From Phytoseiulus persimilis (lineage: Eukaryota > Arthropoda > Arachnida > Mesostigmata > Phytoseiidae): 64,000 bases of DNA. Each line of letters starts with the position of its first letter. The stretch's first letter is position 1. The position numbers and the translations under genes were made by a program. Positions 44,480 through 56,700 of this stretch are shown in pieces. Location of the stretch: the NCBI GenBank assembly GCA_037576195.1, contig CM075102.1, forward strand, positions 41,970,745 to 42,034,744, written 5' to 3'. The notes beneath the pieces are model-generated. The model saw only the letters and a list, made by a program, of their open reading frames with translations, was not told where the DNA came from and ran no database searches.

Positions 44480-47400
44480 CGCTGATCGAACAATCGCAAG
44501 TTTGGTCTCTCGGTCGTTTGCCTTCGCGATGGCGCCGGAATGCTTGCTGCTTCGTCTCCGATCGCGAGAAAGCCGCTCCGTCGGTCAGAGGGGCCGCTTG
44601 AGAACTGCGAAACACAGCTGGAGCTCCCGTAAGTCGTCATTTTCATCCTATGAGACCTTGGTGAGGGCGTGACACATGATTCTGGCGGGAGAATTCCAGG
44701 AGCATCTTGGAGTTGAACTTAAAGGGAGTCTGGCAAATGAAGATGTCATATTCGAGCAAGACCGCGTTACTATTCACAAGTCGTGTCAAAGGGAAGCTCC
44801 GATGTTTGGCCTTCCCCTGTTGACAGTCTGAATAGGACTCAAATCCCTGGGGTGTGCTAGCGTAACGTGTTTACATGGATGGGCGACAGTTCAACATCGT
44901 TACTGACCTCGGGAACGCAATCAAGGACGGCGTGGCGTCGATCAACGAGAGAACGGTGGGAAAACCCATGGAAAACATGCGCCGGAGGATTTTCGATGTT
45001 ATGATGCGACCGCAATGCGGCCGCAATGAATACTTGAGTGAGCAGTTCATCTCCTCCGGAGTTTTCATTGTGCTCAGTGGAATCGATATGAGGGTGGCTC
45101 CAAGCGATTTTCGCAACCCAAATCGAAAATTCCGCAATCCTTCCCGAGAAAGCAACTCAAAAATTAATTCACTCATTGAATCATTTTCTTCCTGGTGATA
45201 GTCATCCTGGGCACTCACTCCTGACTGTCCCAGGCTTGTTCGAGTATTTTCCTGTGCCTGACTTGGCGTGGTTCCATTCATATTTCACTCACATTTCTCT
45301 CGTCAGCCAGGGATTTTTCACGTTCCCAGATTCAAAACATTCTCCATCAGAGACGGGTTCCCCACACCGTAGATAGTTGACTCCGCGACAGGGTATGACT
45401 CGCAGTTATTCAGCGGCAGGAGAACATATTCATGAAATTCCATCATGTCAGTATCGCACAGTCGGAACCCGACGGAGATGGGGACTCCCGAAAGACTCAA
45501 AAGGTTCGGAATTTCTAAATCTGAATTAAGCCTCGATGAATAGAGCTCCTCAGCAGACCGGGGTTCGGCCGCGCTGTGGGATTCTTTTGCCTCTCTCGTG
45601 TTCAGGTATGTGCTCGAGTTCCTCCCTCGATCGATCACACACCGTCTCAAAATTCCGAAAAGCAGCCCGGGTTCCCGAAGGAGGGGATGATTCACCCGTC
45701 CCTTGACCAAAAACCCCGAACATCGGTAATGCTCAAGTTCAATTCTCCTCCCAGTGCGCCTCGACTGAGCTTCGAGTCGCGAAGAGCCTTTCTTCTTCCA
45801 GTTCGTGTTCCTGTGTACACTGACAGAGCTTGTCCATTTCGGCGTTTCTATTTCTAGGACATCAAGAGCTACTGCTGAAAGTCGACACAGGAGTTCGCCA
45901 CCCTTTAAGCCTCTTAGTTGGGTCGATAAGCGGCTCTCGAGTGATTCGCTCGACTCCCCCAACCTCGTCAAGAGTCACATTGCGACATCTCGGACGAGAT
46001 TCCCTCTTCGCAGCTCAGGCCACGCAGCGCACCGGCAATGTCTGCTTTCCAGTCGTCGAAGAGTGCAGGTTCTCGGACGGAGTATAGCAGCCCCATGCTC
46101 GACTGGCGTTGGGTAACGAGCTTCCAAAATCGCTTGCCATCAGTTGATGTAGCAGAGCTCCCGGCCCGATCGCGGAAGGGCTCGGCGCCGTGGATCGTTG
46201 CTCTCGTTCGACCAGGCACTGAACCTGCACGCGTGAGCATCCACGTTACTCGGTGCATCTGATATTCCGCGATACAACAGTCGGAGAAGTCTATCAACGC
46301 GTCAGCGTTCTTCCAGCGCAGAGTGCATGCATTCGTGGAAGCACGGAGAGCATTGACAGCTCGGCAATGCTGATTCCTCTCCGAAACGCGCTTCGCTGAA
46401 AGTGAAAAAGCAATCTCGATTTGGCAGGAGGCTTTTCACCTCCGCTTCGGAATAAGCATTCAGCCTGACATTGTAACTGACTTTCGGTCTTGTCATTCGA
46501 GCGGAACACCGCCTTCACCATCGATCGCGCCTCTTGCAGCAGCTGGCTCAGGGCATTTTGTCGCACAGCGGGGTAAGGCTGAGAAACACGGAGGCATAGA
46601 ATTCGAGGAATCAAGATTCATGTTCGCATCACTTGTGAAGAAGCTTGGAACGCTGATCGAGATGTCGAGTAGGTTCGAACGGGAGGCAGACCACAACAAT
46701 TGAGGGTCAGGAGGGAGGAAGGTGTCCCTCCTATCCACCGGAAACCTCCCAATCTCACATGATTCGTCTTCGCAGGGTCAGCTGAGCGGGAACAGAAACT
46801 TATGGTTAACAGTCGCTACACAACTGCACCGTCCTTATTCGTCGGGGGTTTTTGCTATTTCCCTTTTCTCGTCAAGTGACGCTCATCAACAGTTTCGTAA
46901 CGAAGGCACGAGCGGAGTTTCCGAATCTTCAGTTCAGTCACGTCCATGGACGCGGCAGGGACAAACCTTAAACTTGGCCAGCGCTTCCCGACGATTCAGG
47001 TTCCCCATACAAAGCAACGTTCCTTGTGCTCAGTATTTGTGTTTCGTCCCTTTTCTCGTCGCTCCTGCAGTCGCCTCGACAATACTACCGCAACACAACG
47101 GGGTCACGACTGCCCTGCTCGTGATGATTTCGAGGGTCAGGGATGGTGTAATGGAACTCTAGGTTGTCCCGAAGGAAGGAGACACGTCGCTCGGATCTTT
47201 TTCGCAACGAATAGGAGGAGCCGATCTGTATTCTGGTCGGCGAAATCGGTGGGACGGAAGTTCAACAGAAATTTTCCGCTTGTTTATTCGTTCTTTCCAT
47301 TGGAGTTGTTTCTTCGAAACTGCCGGACCCGAGAAGTGAGAGCGCCGCTTCCACCGATTCCAGTGTCCGGCCGGTGGCGAGAAGTCTCCACGAGAAGTCA

Positions 47401-50110
47401 TCCGAAGTTTCGATCTCTGACACGAAGAGCGCAGGAGATGGAGACGGAGAAAACGAGTTTCTTCCTCAAGGAGAAGAACATCGAGTATTGTTCTTTGGCA
47501 ACTCACCCTCAATACTTCGGAGTCAATCCATCGGGCAGTCATTCGATCCGCTATTCTGGCAGTCGCTGCGGACGTATGTGCCCCGACCAATCCAATCGTG
47601 CTCTTGAGGACGAGGCGTAGACTCTCATTCCTCCGATCGCGAACAGAGTATTCGCTCGAGGCCGCAATCTATAATCCCCTTCCGGCTACGCTCCTACTCG
47701 TCCACGTCGCTTCATTTGGCCCCTGTTAACGGGTCGCCCCCATCCCCTTGGCTCTCTGTTGGTAAGTAGTCGACTCGCCTTTCACTCCTGCGCCTGTATG
47801 CTTGCTTTCTCTCTCGCTCGCCCGTCCGCCTGCGGAGGAATCGTAACTCGTTCAGTGCTCGTCCGAACGTATGCTCGGTCGGATGGGCGAATCTGACGAC
47901 ATCGGGTGAGCAACCGAATACGTGTTCTTGCTCCTTGTGCTGGTGGTGAAGCCGCGTCGGAAGGAAGTCTGACGATGATGTCCTGCGGCCGCAGCTCCTG
48001 CGGCAGCACGCAGTCATCACGGGCAGCCGACGCGACGTGGGACCGGACATAGCACAAGAACGAAATCACCGAGCATCATCACAAGCGGGCCAGCAATTGA
48101 TGGCGCGCATGAAAAGACGGATTCGCTCACCCTGTTCTTGGGGCGTCCGTGAGTTCGTCAAACAAGCTGCTCGGAAGCAGCCCGACAGCGAGCCTTCACT
48201 GAAACTGATTTCCGCAGATTACCCCTGGTTCGAGGCGATTCTCTCCGGCGAATATCTGCCGTGGACTGGAATCATGAAGGCTTTTCATTCAGTTCCCCAA
48301 AACCGATGGCATCCGAGGAACTCGAACCGGGGAATAATGTTTCCGTCGTTGGAACTCAACGGAGGGAAACGTCGCGATTCCGCCAGGGACTCTCGACTAA
48401 AATCTAACGACCCGCTCTTAGTCATCAGCTGAGTCTGCTCATCGAATCGAGGCTCATGTGTCGATTTCATATAAATCAGGTACTGCAATGTTTCACCTCT
48501 GTCCCGGTGTGCATACCTTTTGAGAAAAACGTGTGCGTGACCGTGTCGCCGTTTCCCTCCGTTGGCTGCGAGTCAGAACACGATCATGTTTGGCGGGATG
48601 AGTACGGAGAATCTCACAGCAAGTTGCAGTTACTCCGGAGTGTTCGCTTCCTGCATGCTAAGGTCGGTGCACCTTGGAAACATCCCGGAGCCCAGGCTGA
48701 TGGGTTTGTGAGTTAGGGAATCATTCGCTCAAGAGCGTCGGGTTCCATTGCTCGGTCGTCAAAGGTCGCGGCTAGACTTGTTGATAGGTTCCTACCGTCG
48801 CGCTGCCCTCACAGACTTGAATAACTCAGAACGAAATCATTGAAATGGAAATATACTATCTGGAAACTTGCGAGAAGCGCTTTCGGACGATTCGAGCTTC
48901 CGAACTCGAATCTGTTTCGAACAAATCCAGAATCGTTCGCCGCTCCCTCGGACCCTGCAAGCAACCCTTCCCGTATTCAAATGAAGGTCGTTGGAGCCAG
49001 TTCAGCGAAACCGAATCGAGTCGGATTCCAGCAGCTGGATTAGAGTGAACTCTACTGAAGCGTTCCAACATCTCAATGATCTCATCGGAAGATCGCGGTT
49101 TCGCGATTCTGTTGGAGATATGTTCCGGGGAACAGCCCGCACGAAGTGACCTTGCGAGGCTGTTGTTTGCACCAAGTTCATCTCTGAGCCAAGCTCCACA
49201 CCGACGGAATTCGCCAGATGGCCCCGTCGAGGCCGTTTCAGCTGCCAGTGATTCGTTCCAGGACAACAGCGGAGATTCCGCCCCCTCGTGAGGAACTATG
49301 CGTTGCATCCTGATCCGTGAATCATTGCCATGTCGGAAGCGACCAGGCTCTCAATACTGCGACCGCGCCTGCGGAAGAAAACTTCTCTTAATGATATCAA
49401 GAATATTCCTCAATACATTTCAAGGACCCTCTGTAAACTCGTTGCAGCCGAGCGGACGGCCATCGTTACCTCTCGATCGTGGAACGGAGCTTTGCCGCCA
49501 TCGCGAATCAAGCCCAGATCACCGCACGCTCCCAGCAGTTGCGAAGCCGCAGATATCGCTCGTGTGCCACGTGAACGACGCGAAGTGAAGAGCGGGCACG
49601 GATGATCTCCGACCAATCAGCGAGGGTGGCCTATGATTCACACTCAGGGCAGGAGTCTGGGAAGGCGGGCGGACTCGAGCGTGCAGTCGAAGGTAATCTC
49701 GCTTGCTCCGCTGGTTGGAGCTCCAAGATCAAAAACGGAGGAGACCACCCTCTTATTCCTGATCTGTTTTAAATTCATTCAATTTCACGCTGACTGTTCT
49801 TCCTTCTGCCCACCAGCCGGTCGCGAGGTTTCAGAACCGGACAGTCGGTCCATCGGTGCTGCCGCCCCCGCCACCGCCTCTTCCTGCTCTATAACTCGAG
49901 ACAGTCATGTCCGATGTCATTCTGATTCGAGTGGGAAGTTCGTTGTGGCAACCACATGAGCTTCTAATCGGATCTTCTCGCGGCGCTGGAGGGGAACGAT
50001 TGCTTTTTTAGGGCGAATTAATTCCACTGGGCTTCCAACCAGCGAAATCCATCGACGCATTTGGCTCAAGCGAAGAGCACTCTTCGTTGAGAACAGCGGC
50101 TGTGCCATCT
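44480..50110. other. Intergenic, no supported gene
   Basis: Two long frames (45318-45971 -, 217 codons; 46946-47620 +, 224 codons) show no domain and no consistent splice sites. The minus frame at 46302-46496 ends in a cysteine cluster (CQCSPCFHEC) but has no partner exon. Confidence 0.35.
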
Positions 50111-50118
50111 TCGAGCTC

Positions 50119-50448
50119 TCAAAACTGGAGCAGCCAGATTCCTAGAAGAAGTTCTGCCCCGCCCTTGCAATCACGTCGCGGTCGGTAGACGCGCAGCCAA
50201 CAGCAAGGAACCAAAAGCTGAACCCGATGGAACGGAGAATCTTCAACACGAGAGGGAGAATGCTGGTGAGCTACCTGAACTCTCCCCTCGCATGCATCGC
50301 CCACGAAACGTTGGCGTTCCCCTTCGTGCAGAAGCCGGTGTCGCCGATCGAAACGGGGTACCCAAGGAGCACACCACAAGCTGAGGAAGCCTGAGAGGAA
50401 GAGAGCCGCATGGGCGACAGCCGTAAGGACAACGAGCTTCAACTCCAT
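50119..50448 (-). CDS. Possible small secreted protein
   Basis: From the ATG at 50448 the frame starts with a good signal-peptide profile (M-E-L-K-L-V-V-L-T-A-V-A-H-A-A-L-F-L-S) and continues for 109 residues, basic and with no clear domain. The bases cttcctctcag after the hydrophobic run also look like a splice acceptor, and GTAGCT lies about 120 bases later, so the real gene structure may differ. No family is recognised. Confidence 0.22.
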   Translation of the reverse strand: MELKLVVLTAVAHAALFLSGFLSLWCAPWVPRFDRRHRLLHEGERQRFVGDACEGRVQVAHQHSPSRVEDSPFHRVQLLVPCCWLRVYRPRRDCKGGAELLLGIWLLQF

Positions 50449-50489
50449 AAAGAGAGGGATACCTTTCGCCGCCGGTGATTCCAAAACCT

Positions 50490-53400
50490 GTCATTGCGGG
50501 AACTTCTGCGGAGTTGGAGTGCAGGTTCTGTTGGTTGAAGATGCACGTCCAGGCGGGGCGAGTCTGACACTACCTGGGTTCCACTCCCAGATTTCCGAAA
50601 ATGGACTAACAACGGCCGGATACGCCCCCGCCCCTCTCTCCCCCCCTCCTCAAAAGAGGGACCCCAGAGCCGCGTATCAGGTTCATGGTCACAGTGGATC
50701 CGGTTCGGATTCCGCCAAGCTTCTCGAATCATATCAGGGGCTCGAAGAGAACTTGAACGTCAGAATGATTCGTCGATGGTTTACCCCCAGCAGAGCCGAG
50801 ATATATGCCGTCCCTCGTTTGGGCCATAACTCGATAATGTGTGCCAAATGCCGCAGGAACCACACGAAATGCGCCGGGAGCTGTTTCGTCTGATTATCAT
50901 CGTTTCCTTAATTCACTACTTCTCTTTGGGGTTCGCCATTACGCTGCGATGACCAGATCGTGTTTCGTTCAACTAGAGAGTCGAATCCACCATACAGACC
51001 GAGCCAGCTTCGAGATGCTGAAAGAGAGCTCTTTCGAGCCGAGAGTGTGAGAACTGAATTGGCATGATATCGACGAGGAATGAAAACGTTTAGCGCTACT
51101 CTCTGAATTTCAATTTCGACTGGCGTTTTCGTATCGCTGCCCGGCTGCTGCGTAGGCTGGCTGATTCGTGCGATCGCGACTGCTACTCCGAGCGCGGCTG
51201 CCTCTCTGAAAAAGAACTCACTCGAGCTAAAACAGGTTGAACCGTTGAAAATTGGATTCTGCCGAATTCAAACCACCGATCCGCTGGCGCCTTCGCTTTC
51301 TCGAACGGTTACCTTACCGAGCGTGCTCCCGCCGTAGCCTTGCGCACACAATACGGAAGCGAGCTCGGATCTCGGAGAGGAACGGGGGAAGAAGCGTTTT
51401 ATATAAAACATCAACACTTATTGCCCGGTTGGGTTCAATGACCCCCTTCGTATTTCGATCGGCTGCATGAAGTTTCAGCCCAACCGGTCTCACAAGAAAT
51501 GCGGATAAGCGAGCACGTAAAAGCAAAGAAACGTTTGAGGAACTCGGAGTACTTCGAAGGAAATCGCCCCTTCCCATGCATGATGGATGCGTCCCCGCGA
51601 AGAACTCGGAGCGCAGCCTGTAAAAACTGGAGCCGGGGCAGAGGATAGCTTCCACACGGAAAGGGAGCACGCACAACCAGAAAACCAGCATGACTGAATT
51701 TATGGGGCTCCAGGAGTGTTCCTCTGGAGTGGATTACGGCTCTACAGCCCTCGGGAGACCTCCAACACACTGCCCTGCCGGTCGACTCGGTCGGGCCTGG
51801 AAAACGGACAATAGCATCCTTTACCCACTCCCAGCATTATTCCAAGCCCTGTGATGAGCTCGGAATGCATATATACGGCGTCTCTCGGTTTCCCGCAGGC
51901 TGAACAAAAATTGATGTTGCTCTCCTTTCGCAATAGCGCATGATGACCTTGTGTTCCAGTGGTTCAAAGCTCACACATAGCTTGAGAAGAATGCTCCTAC
52001 CAGGGGCAAAGAGACGTGATCCGTGAATGTCTCAATGTAACTTTGATAATTCGCCTTCCGAACCGTGGGAAATGGGAATCGCAACAACGAAGGTTCCCGT
52101 GTGGGGATGATCCGGGGCATCCGGGTTCCTCCGAGGCTCCCGCGGGACTAGATCGATTGAGAAGCAATCGTGTTTGCAGGATGGTCAATCGTTCCTCCCC
52201 GAGTCAACCACACTGCGTTTCCAGCCCTGGAAAAATGCGAGCAGGACGGAATGCCGTAAGTCATCCGGTGAATCTGGGAAGCGTTCTACGGAACCCCTGT
52301 GTGTCTATTGCGGAATGAGGAAGGTTGAGAACCTCTGTTTTACGGTGACGACTCTTCTGGGTTAGCAGAGTTTCCAATCAAATACCGTCACGGTTTCTAT
52401 GGTTGTAACTTGGCTGTGACTCAGGAATGCTCCCTCGATACCACGCCTCACTCATCCCACGCTTATTTCATCATTTTGAACAGCTCCTTTGCTACGGTGC
52501 GTTGACGGCTCAAGCTGCGAAAACTCACGATTCCTAGAAGGATTCACGAGTTGTAACTTCCGGAGGGGGTCCATGCCTTTCTTAGAGCTTCCGATGATCC
52601 CCGCCCCCCATATTCCCACTTTCTTCGGGCGCAGGATGGGATAGAGGCGATGGGGAGGCAGGAGAAAAGAGATCGAAGCGAGGTCCACAAAGCAAGCAAA
52701 ACAGTGGCGATGATGGTACCGTCCAGTTGGGTGTCGTGTTGTGCCGTTGTTTACCGTCGGCCGCTGGCGACCGTTGTTCTATAAACAGAGGTAATCTCAT
52801 AAACGTGAGAGTTGCTTGTCTGTTCGTCCTTGCTCCGTGAACGTCTTCGTCGAGGACAGACTGCGTCAAACAAAGCATGGAGCCGCTCCATCCCTCTGGC
52901 GGCCCTTCTCCGATTTTCCTCAAGTGTTTTCCTTGTGCTCCCAGTGTGGTGAAAGCAAATAGTTCTCCACTTGGGAGCGCTGTCGACTGCGACCGACTCG
53001 GAAAGACGAGGTCCGAGGAAGGCCGCGAACGCCACGTCGACGTCGACCATGCCAACGATGACGACGAGATCCAAGTCTTCCGGAGGAACTCACGTCGCCT
53101 GCTTCCGTGATGACTCAGAGCTCCGTCGGCTTAGCTTCAGTTTCTCCCCCATCCTAAACGTGGTTTGGTAGAGCTGAGAAGAGGGAGTTTGCCGCGGCTG
53201 CTGACTTCAATGGTTTTCGAAGAGTCCTCCACTGGTCGTCGTCGTTCCTCCCGACTGAGTGCACGACATCAACAGTACAAAGCAGGTCATGGTCGCTCGC
53301 AATTGAGCGAGTCGCATTCTGACTTCATTGGCCTCAATAAATAGGACTCTGCCGGAGCGGACCGCCTTCCCAGATTGATTGTTCGGGTAATAGATTGACG

Positions 53401-53600
53401 TTCCCTCTTCTATCTGCTCAGGAATCCGTTCAAGAGTGAGTCGAGGTTTTTAACCATGTTATTTCCGGATGGGTATCCTCAGACCAGCGGTCGTCGGGCT
53501 TCCTGGATCCCCGTATCGACTTCTCCGGAATGATTCTTTGTAAAATATGCCTCCAAATCCAGGTCTTTGGAGTCCCTCGGCTCTCGAAGTAAGCTTACCT
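50490..53600. other. Intergenic, no supported gene
   Basis: Nothing convincing. A palindromic TTTATATAAA near 51400 could be a TATA element on either strand but has no coding exon behind it. Confidence 0.35.
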
Positions 53601-53604
53601 GGCC

Positions 53605-53741
53605 ATGGCAGAACTTCCACGGCCGGAAAACTTCTGCTGCGGCTTTTGCCTTACCAATATCGAAGACGCCAGGATCAAATCCGCAGCGTTAGTCAACGAA
53701 CTAAGTCGACACGGCCATGCGAATGAGATCGTATCGTGCAG
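53605..53741 (+). other. Exon-like ORF with a Cys-Cys-Gly motif
   Basis: An ATG in good context (ggccATGG) opens 45 codons starting M-A-E-L-P and containing N-F-C-C-G-F-C-L. The frame reaches a possible donor (gcag|gtcgtt) before a TAG. A C-C-G-x-C start recalls small tetraspan lysosomal proteins, and hydrophobic stretches occur downstream in other frames (for example I-S-A-S-L-L-L-V-F-S-C-F-I near 53900). I could not join them in phase. It may be a decayed or misread membrane protein gene. Confidence 0.2.
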
Positions 53742-53749
53742 GTCGTTAT

Positions 53750-56700
53750 AGCACTCGGCAATATCATCGTCGAGGTCCGATGGTTCAATCAGCTTTCCTC
53801 CTATCTCCCGGCTCCTCACGCTGTACTATTGTTTGGAATTTCGTCGTTTCGAATCAGGCGGTAGCGGTGTTTTATTGCGAGCAGATATCGGCATCGCTCC
53901 TCCTTGTGTTCTCATGCTTCATCTCATGCTCATACATCCGCCGACCTCATGGGGGAAATCATTCCCTTGTGGGTGGCCCCGATTTCATTCAGAAGGAGAC
54001 ATCCGTACGCCCTCGAAGCTGTCGGATATCAACGGATTGCAGGAGTTCCCACCTGATTCGACATCGCATTTCAGAAAGAGCGAACTGTCAGGCGAACGCT
54101 CAAAAATGTCACAGAGCGCTCACGAGCCCAAGGCTTGACCGACTGGATTTGAAACATCACCAAGCGTTCCGATAGCGGGATCGAGGGCTTGGTGCCTGGA
54201 ACCATCTTGACAACCAACATACGCAGCTTCCGACTGCCGCGTCTTCGTTTCCGAATTGAGTCACAATATCCGTTGGGCGCACGCCGGGCGAAGAATGATG
54301 AAGAAGGGGGAAGAGGGGCATTCCACCCACAAGAGCGCTGTGAAGCGTATGAGCCGTCGACAAGGATGTGAATGCTAAAAAAAACGCTCACGTCCTGAGC
54401 GCGGTTCAGGAGCCACTTATCAGCATTCTATGATGTTCACGCGGCGTCGGAGGATCTCTCCCCACCCAACGAAACGAAGCTGTTTAAATCCCACAGCACG
54501 TCGTCTTCGTCGCGATTCTCGCTCCTTGGAGATGCAACCGGCGGACGGCTCGGAGATTGCATCATTGAGCGCCAATCTACCCACCGCTCTCCCGGTGTAC
54601 TCCCATCGACTCTGTTCAATGTATCTTCCTTTGCATTCAGTCATACGTCCATCTCTCGGTTGCTCCTGATCGCGATTTTCTCCTTCTCTCTGCCTCTCCC
54701 TCCGTTGCTCTTTTTCATCTTCCGCAACCAGAGCCTCGTGAGCCAAATAACAGACTCAAACGGAGTCAAAGCAATGGCATGGTGTGCACCTGAATGAGAC
54801 TACGTTATGAGACCATGATAGTGTCTCCAACACACGAAGGTACTCGAGCTCACTGTGAAAGCAGATGCGGAGGGCGGCTGAAAGCCCACGCCGAGAGAGC
54901 TTGCAGGGCAGGTAGCCGTATCAATTCGGTCATGCTGTAATTAGATCCACTGAGGGCTGGTAGGAGCGCCACGTCCACTTCTACGACAACACAGCAACCG
55001 AGATACATGAGGAACGTTCGAAACAATACAATAGGAACGGGGAGCCTAGGGCCAGTGAGAGGGATGCGGGCAAGCAGAAGTGTGGTTGCCAACAAGGACT
55101 CTTCGGTTTTCCCTCTCCTCTCAGCAGCAGGAGAAAAGCCTTCGTGGTAGAAACCCGTGAGGGCTCTGTGGGAACCTTTCTCTGTGTGTCCTCAGATCCA
55201 GGCCTGTTTTCACGAAGGCCATTCAAATCCTCGTCATGGGGCTATTCCAGGTGCAAACGAGACCACAAATAACGAAGAGTCGGCTTGAATGCCTACTTCT
55301 GATGTCGTACATCATGAATGAAGTCTTTGGCCAATCATTTCTTGAAACGGACATCTGAGCTACCAGCCCCATTGAACAGCCGAGCCTGCGAGCCCAACTA
55401 TCCCTTTTTCCACCCCGACGTTTTCGGAATCAAATGAAGCTTTGGTATAGACTCTCAGCAGGTGGGCGGTACACGGTACTCTCTATCTCACGGTACTCAA
55501 TGATTGGACGCCTCCGCCAAGCGGATCACCCCAGAACTCCAGGATGTGGAGAACCCGTTTTCAGAATAGAAGAACTCACAGTGTGAGGAATTAGTCAGGA
55601 ACGGAACTCGTCGTATGAAGGACTTATCAGATTCGAATCACTCTTCTCAACTCAGCGTGTTCTCCCTTCACAACAGCTCCTCCAGATCGGACGGGATCTT
55701 GGGTTTTCAGCCTCCCGATTTTGTACGATGCCCGTGCATGTTGAGCTAAACAAGTTCAGTGATGAACGCCGATGGATTCCGGGTTCTTTAAGAATCGACG
55801 CGGCTGTTGCAGAGGCTGGGATCGGTATGCAATGGAACGCGCTAGAGGAGCCATTAGGATTGGAAAATGAGGGGGAGACAGTCAACACTTGCGGATTCCA
55901 GGTATCTAGTAGGTGGACCCCACCGCATACCCTGGGCTTCTCCTCGGAGCATCTCTCAGCAATTTCAGCGTCTTCGCGGGGCCATCGTGGTAAGTGTGAG
56001 AAAACAGATTTCGCGACTCCGAGGAGAGAGGCTGAGATCGAAGCCTGAGATTGCATCAGTCGCGTGAATTCCTCCCATCGCGAGACTCCTCGAAGTCTCG
56101 TCAGGGACCCGCAGAGGAGGAGTTCTCAACGCGAAACAGTTCTTGATGAGTTTTTGATTGATACCTCCTTCATACGTCAAGTTATTCATCTAATAGGTCC
56201 TTTATACAATGAATCGTGAATCGGAACAATGCTTCAGTTCACCTGATGAGTCCTTCACAGGGTAAGCGCCTTATCTGATGAGTCCTTGATACGATGAGCT
56301 CTTTATCTCCGATACTCCAGGTTGGCTATGTCACTTGTCTTAACAAAACAGCGGTTACGATTCTCAAGCGAGCCAAACCAAGTACAAACAGATAATGAGC
56401 CCGTAGGGAATTTTTGACGTAACTCTTGATGCAGCAGCGAAATCATCGATGCGCTTGAGCCTGAGAGATCCGTTTTTCTGGAAGTTTTCAGTGAGAGAAG
56501 CCGGGGTGGTTCAACCCTCCAGGCTGACCTTCCGCATTCATAGACGAGCTTGACTTTTACGACCCTCACAGCCAGTTGGAATACATCAGCGTGAGTGACG
56601 TTTCCAGCTTTTGCGATTTGCATAATGCAAATCGGAAGCATATGGAAGCGATGGGTGAAGGTCGAAGAGGATTCGTGGAAGGATCCGATACGAAACCTTT

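Noticed and set aside
45318-45971. 217-codon minus-strand ORF
   Set aside because: Long but with no recognisable domain or neighbouring exons; composition is not convincing.
46946-47620. 224-codon plus-strand ORF
   Set aside because: No domain; basic, serine and arginine rich as expected from a shadow frame.
51396-51410. TATATAAAA considered as a promoter
   Set aside because: Palindromic and without a coding exon on either side.
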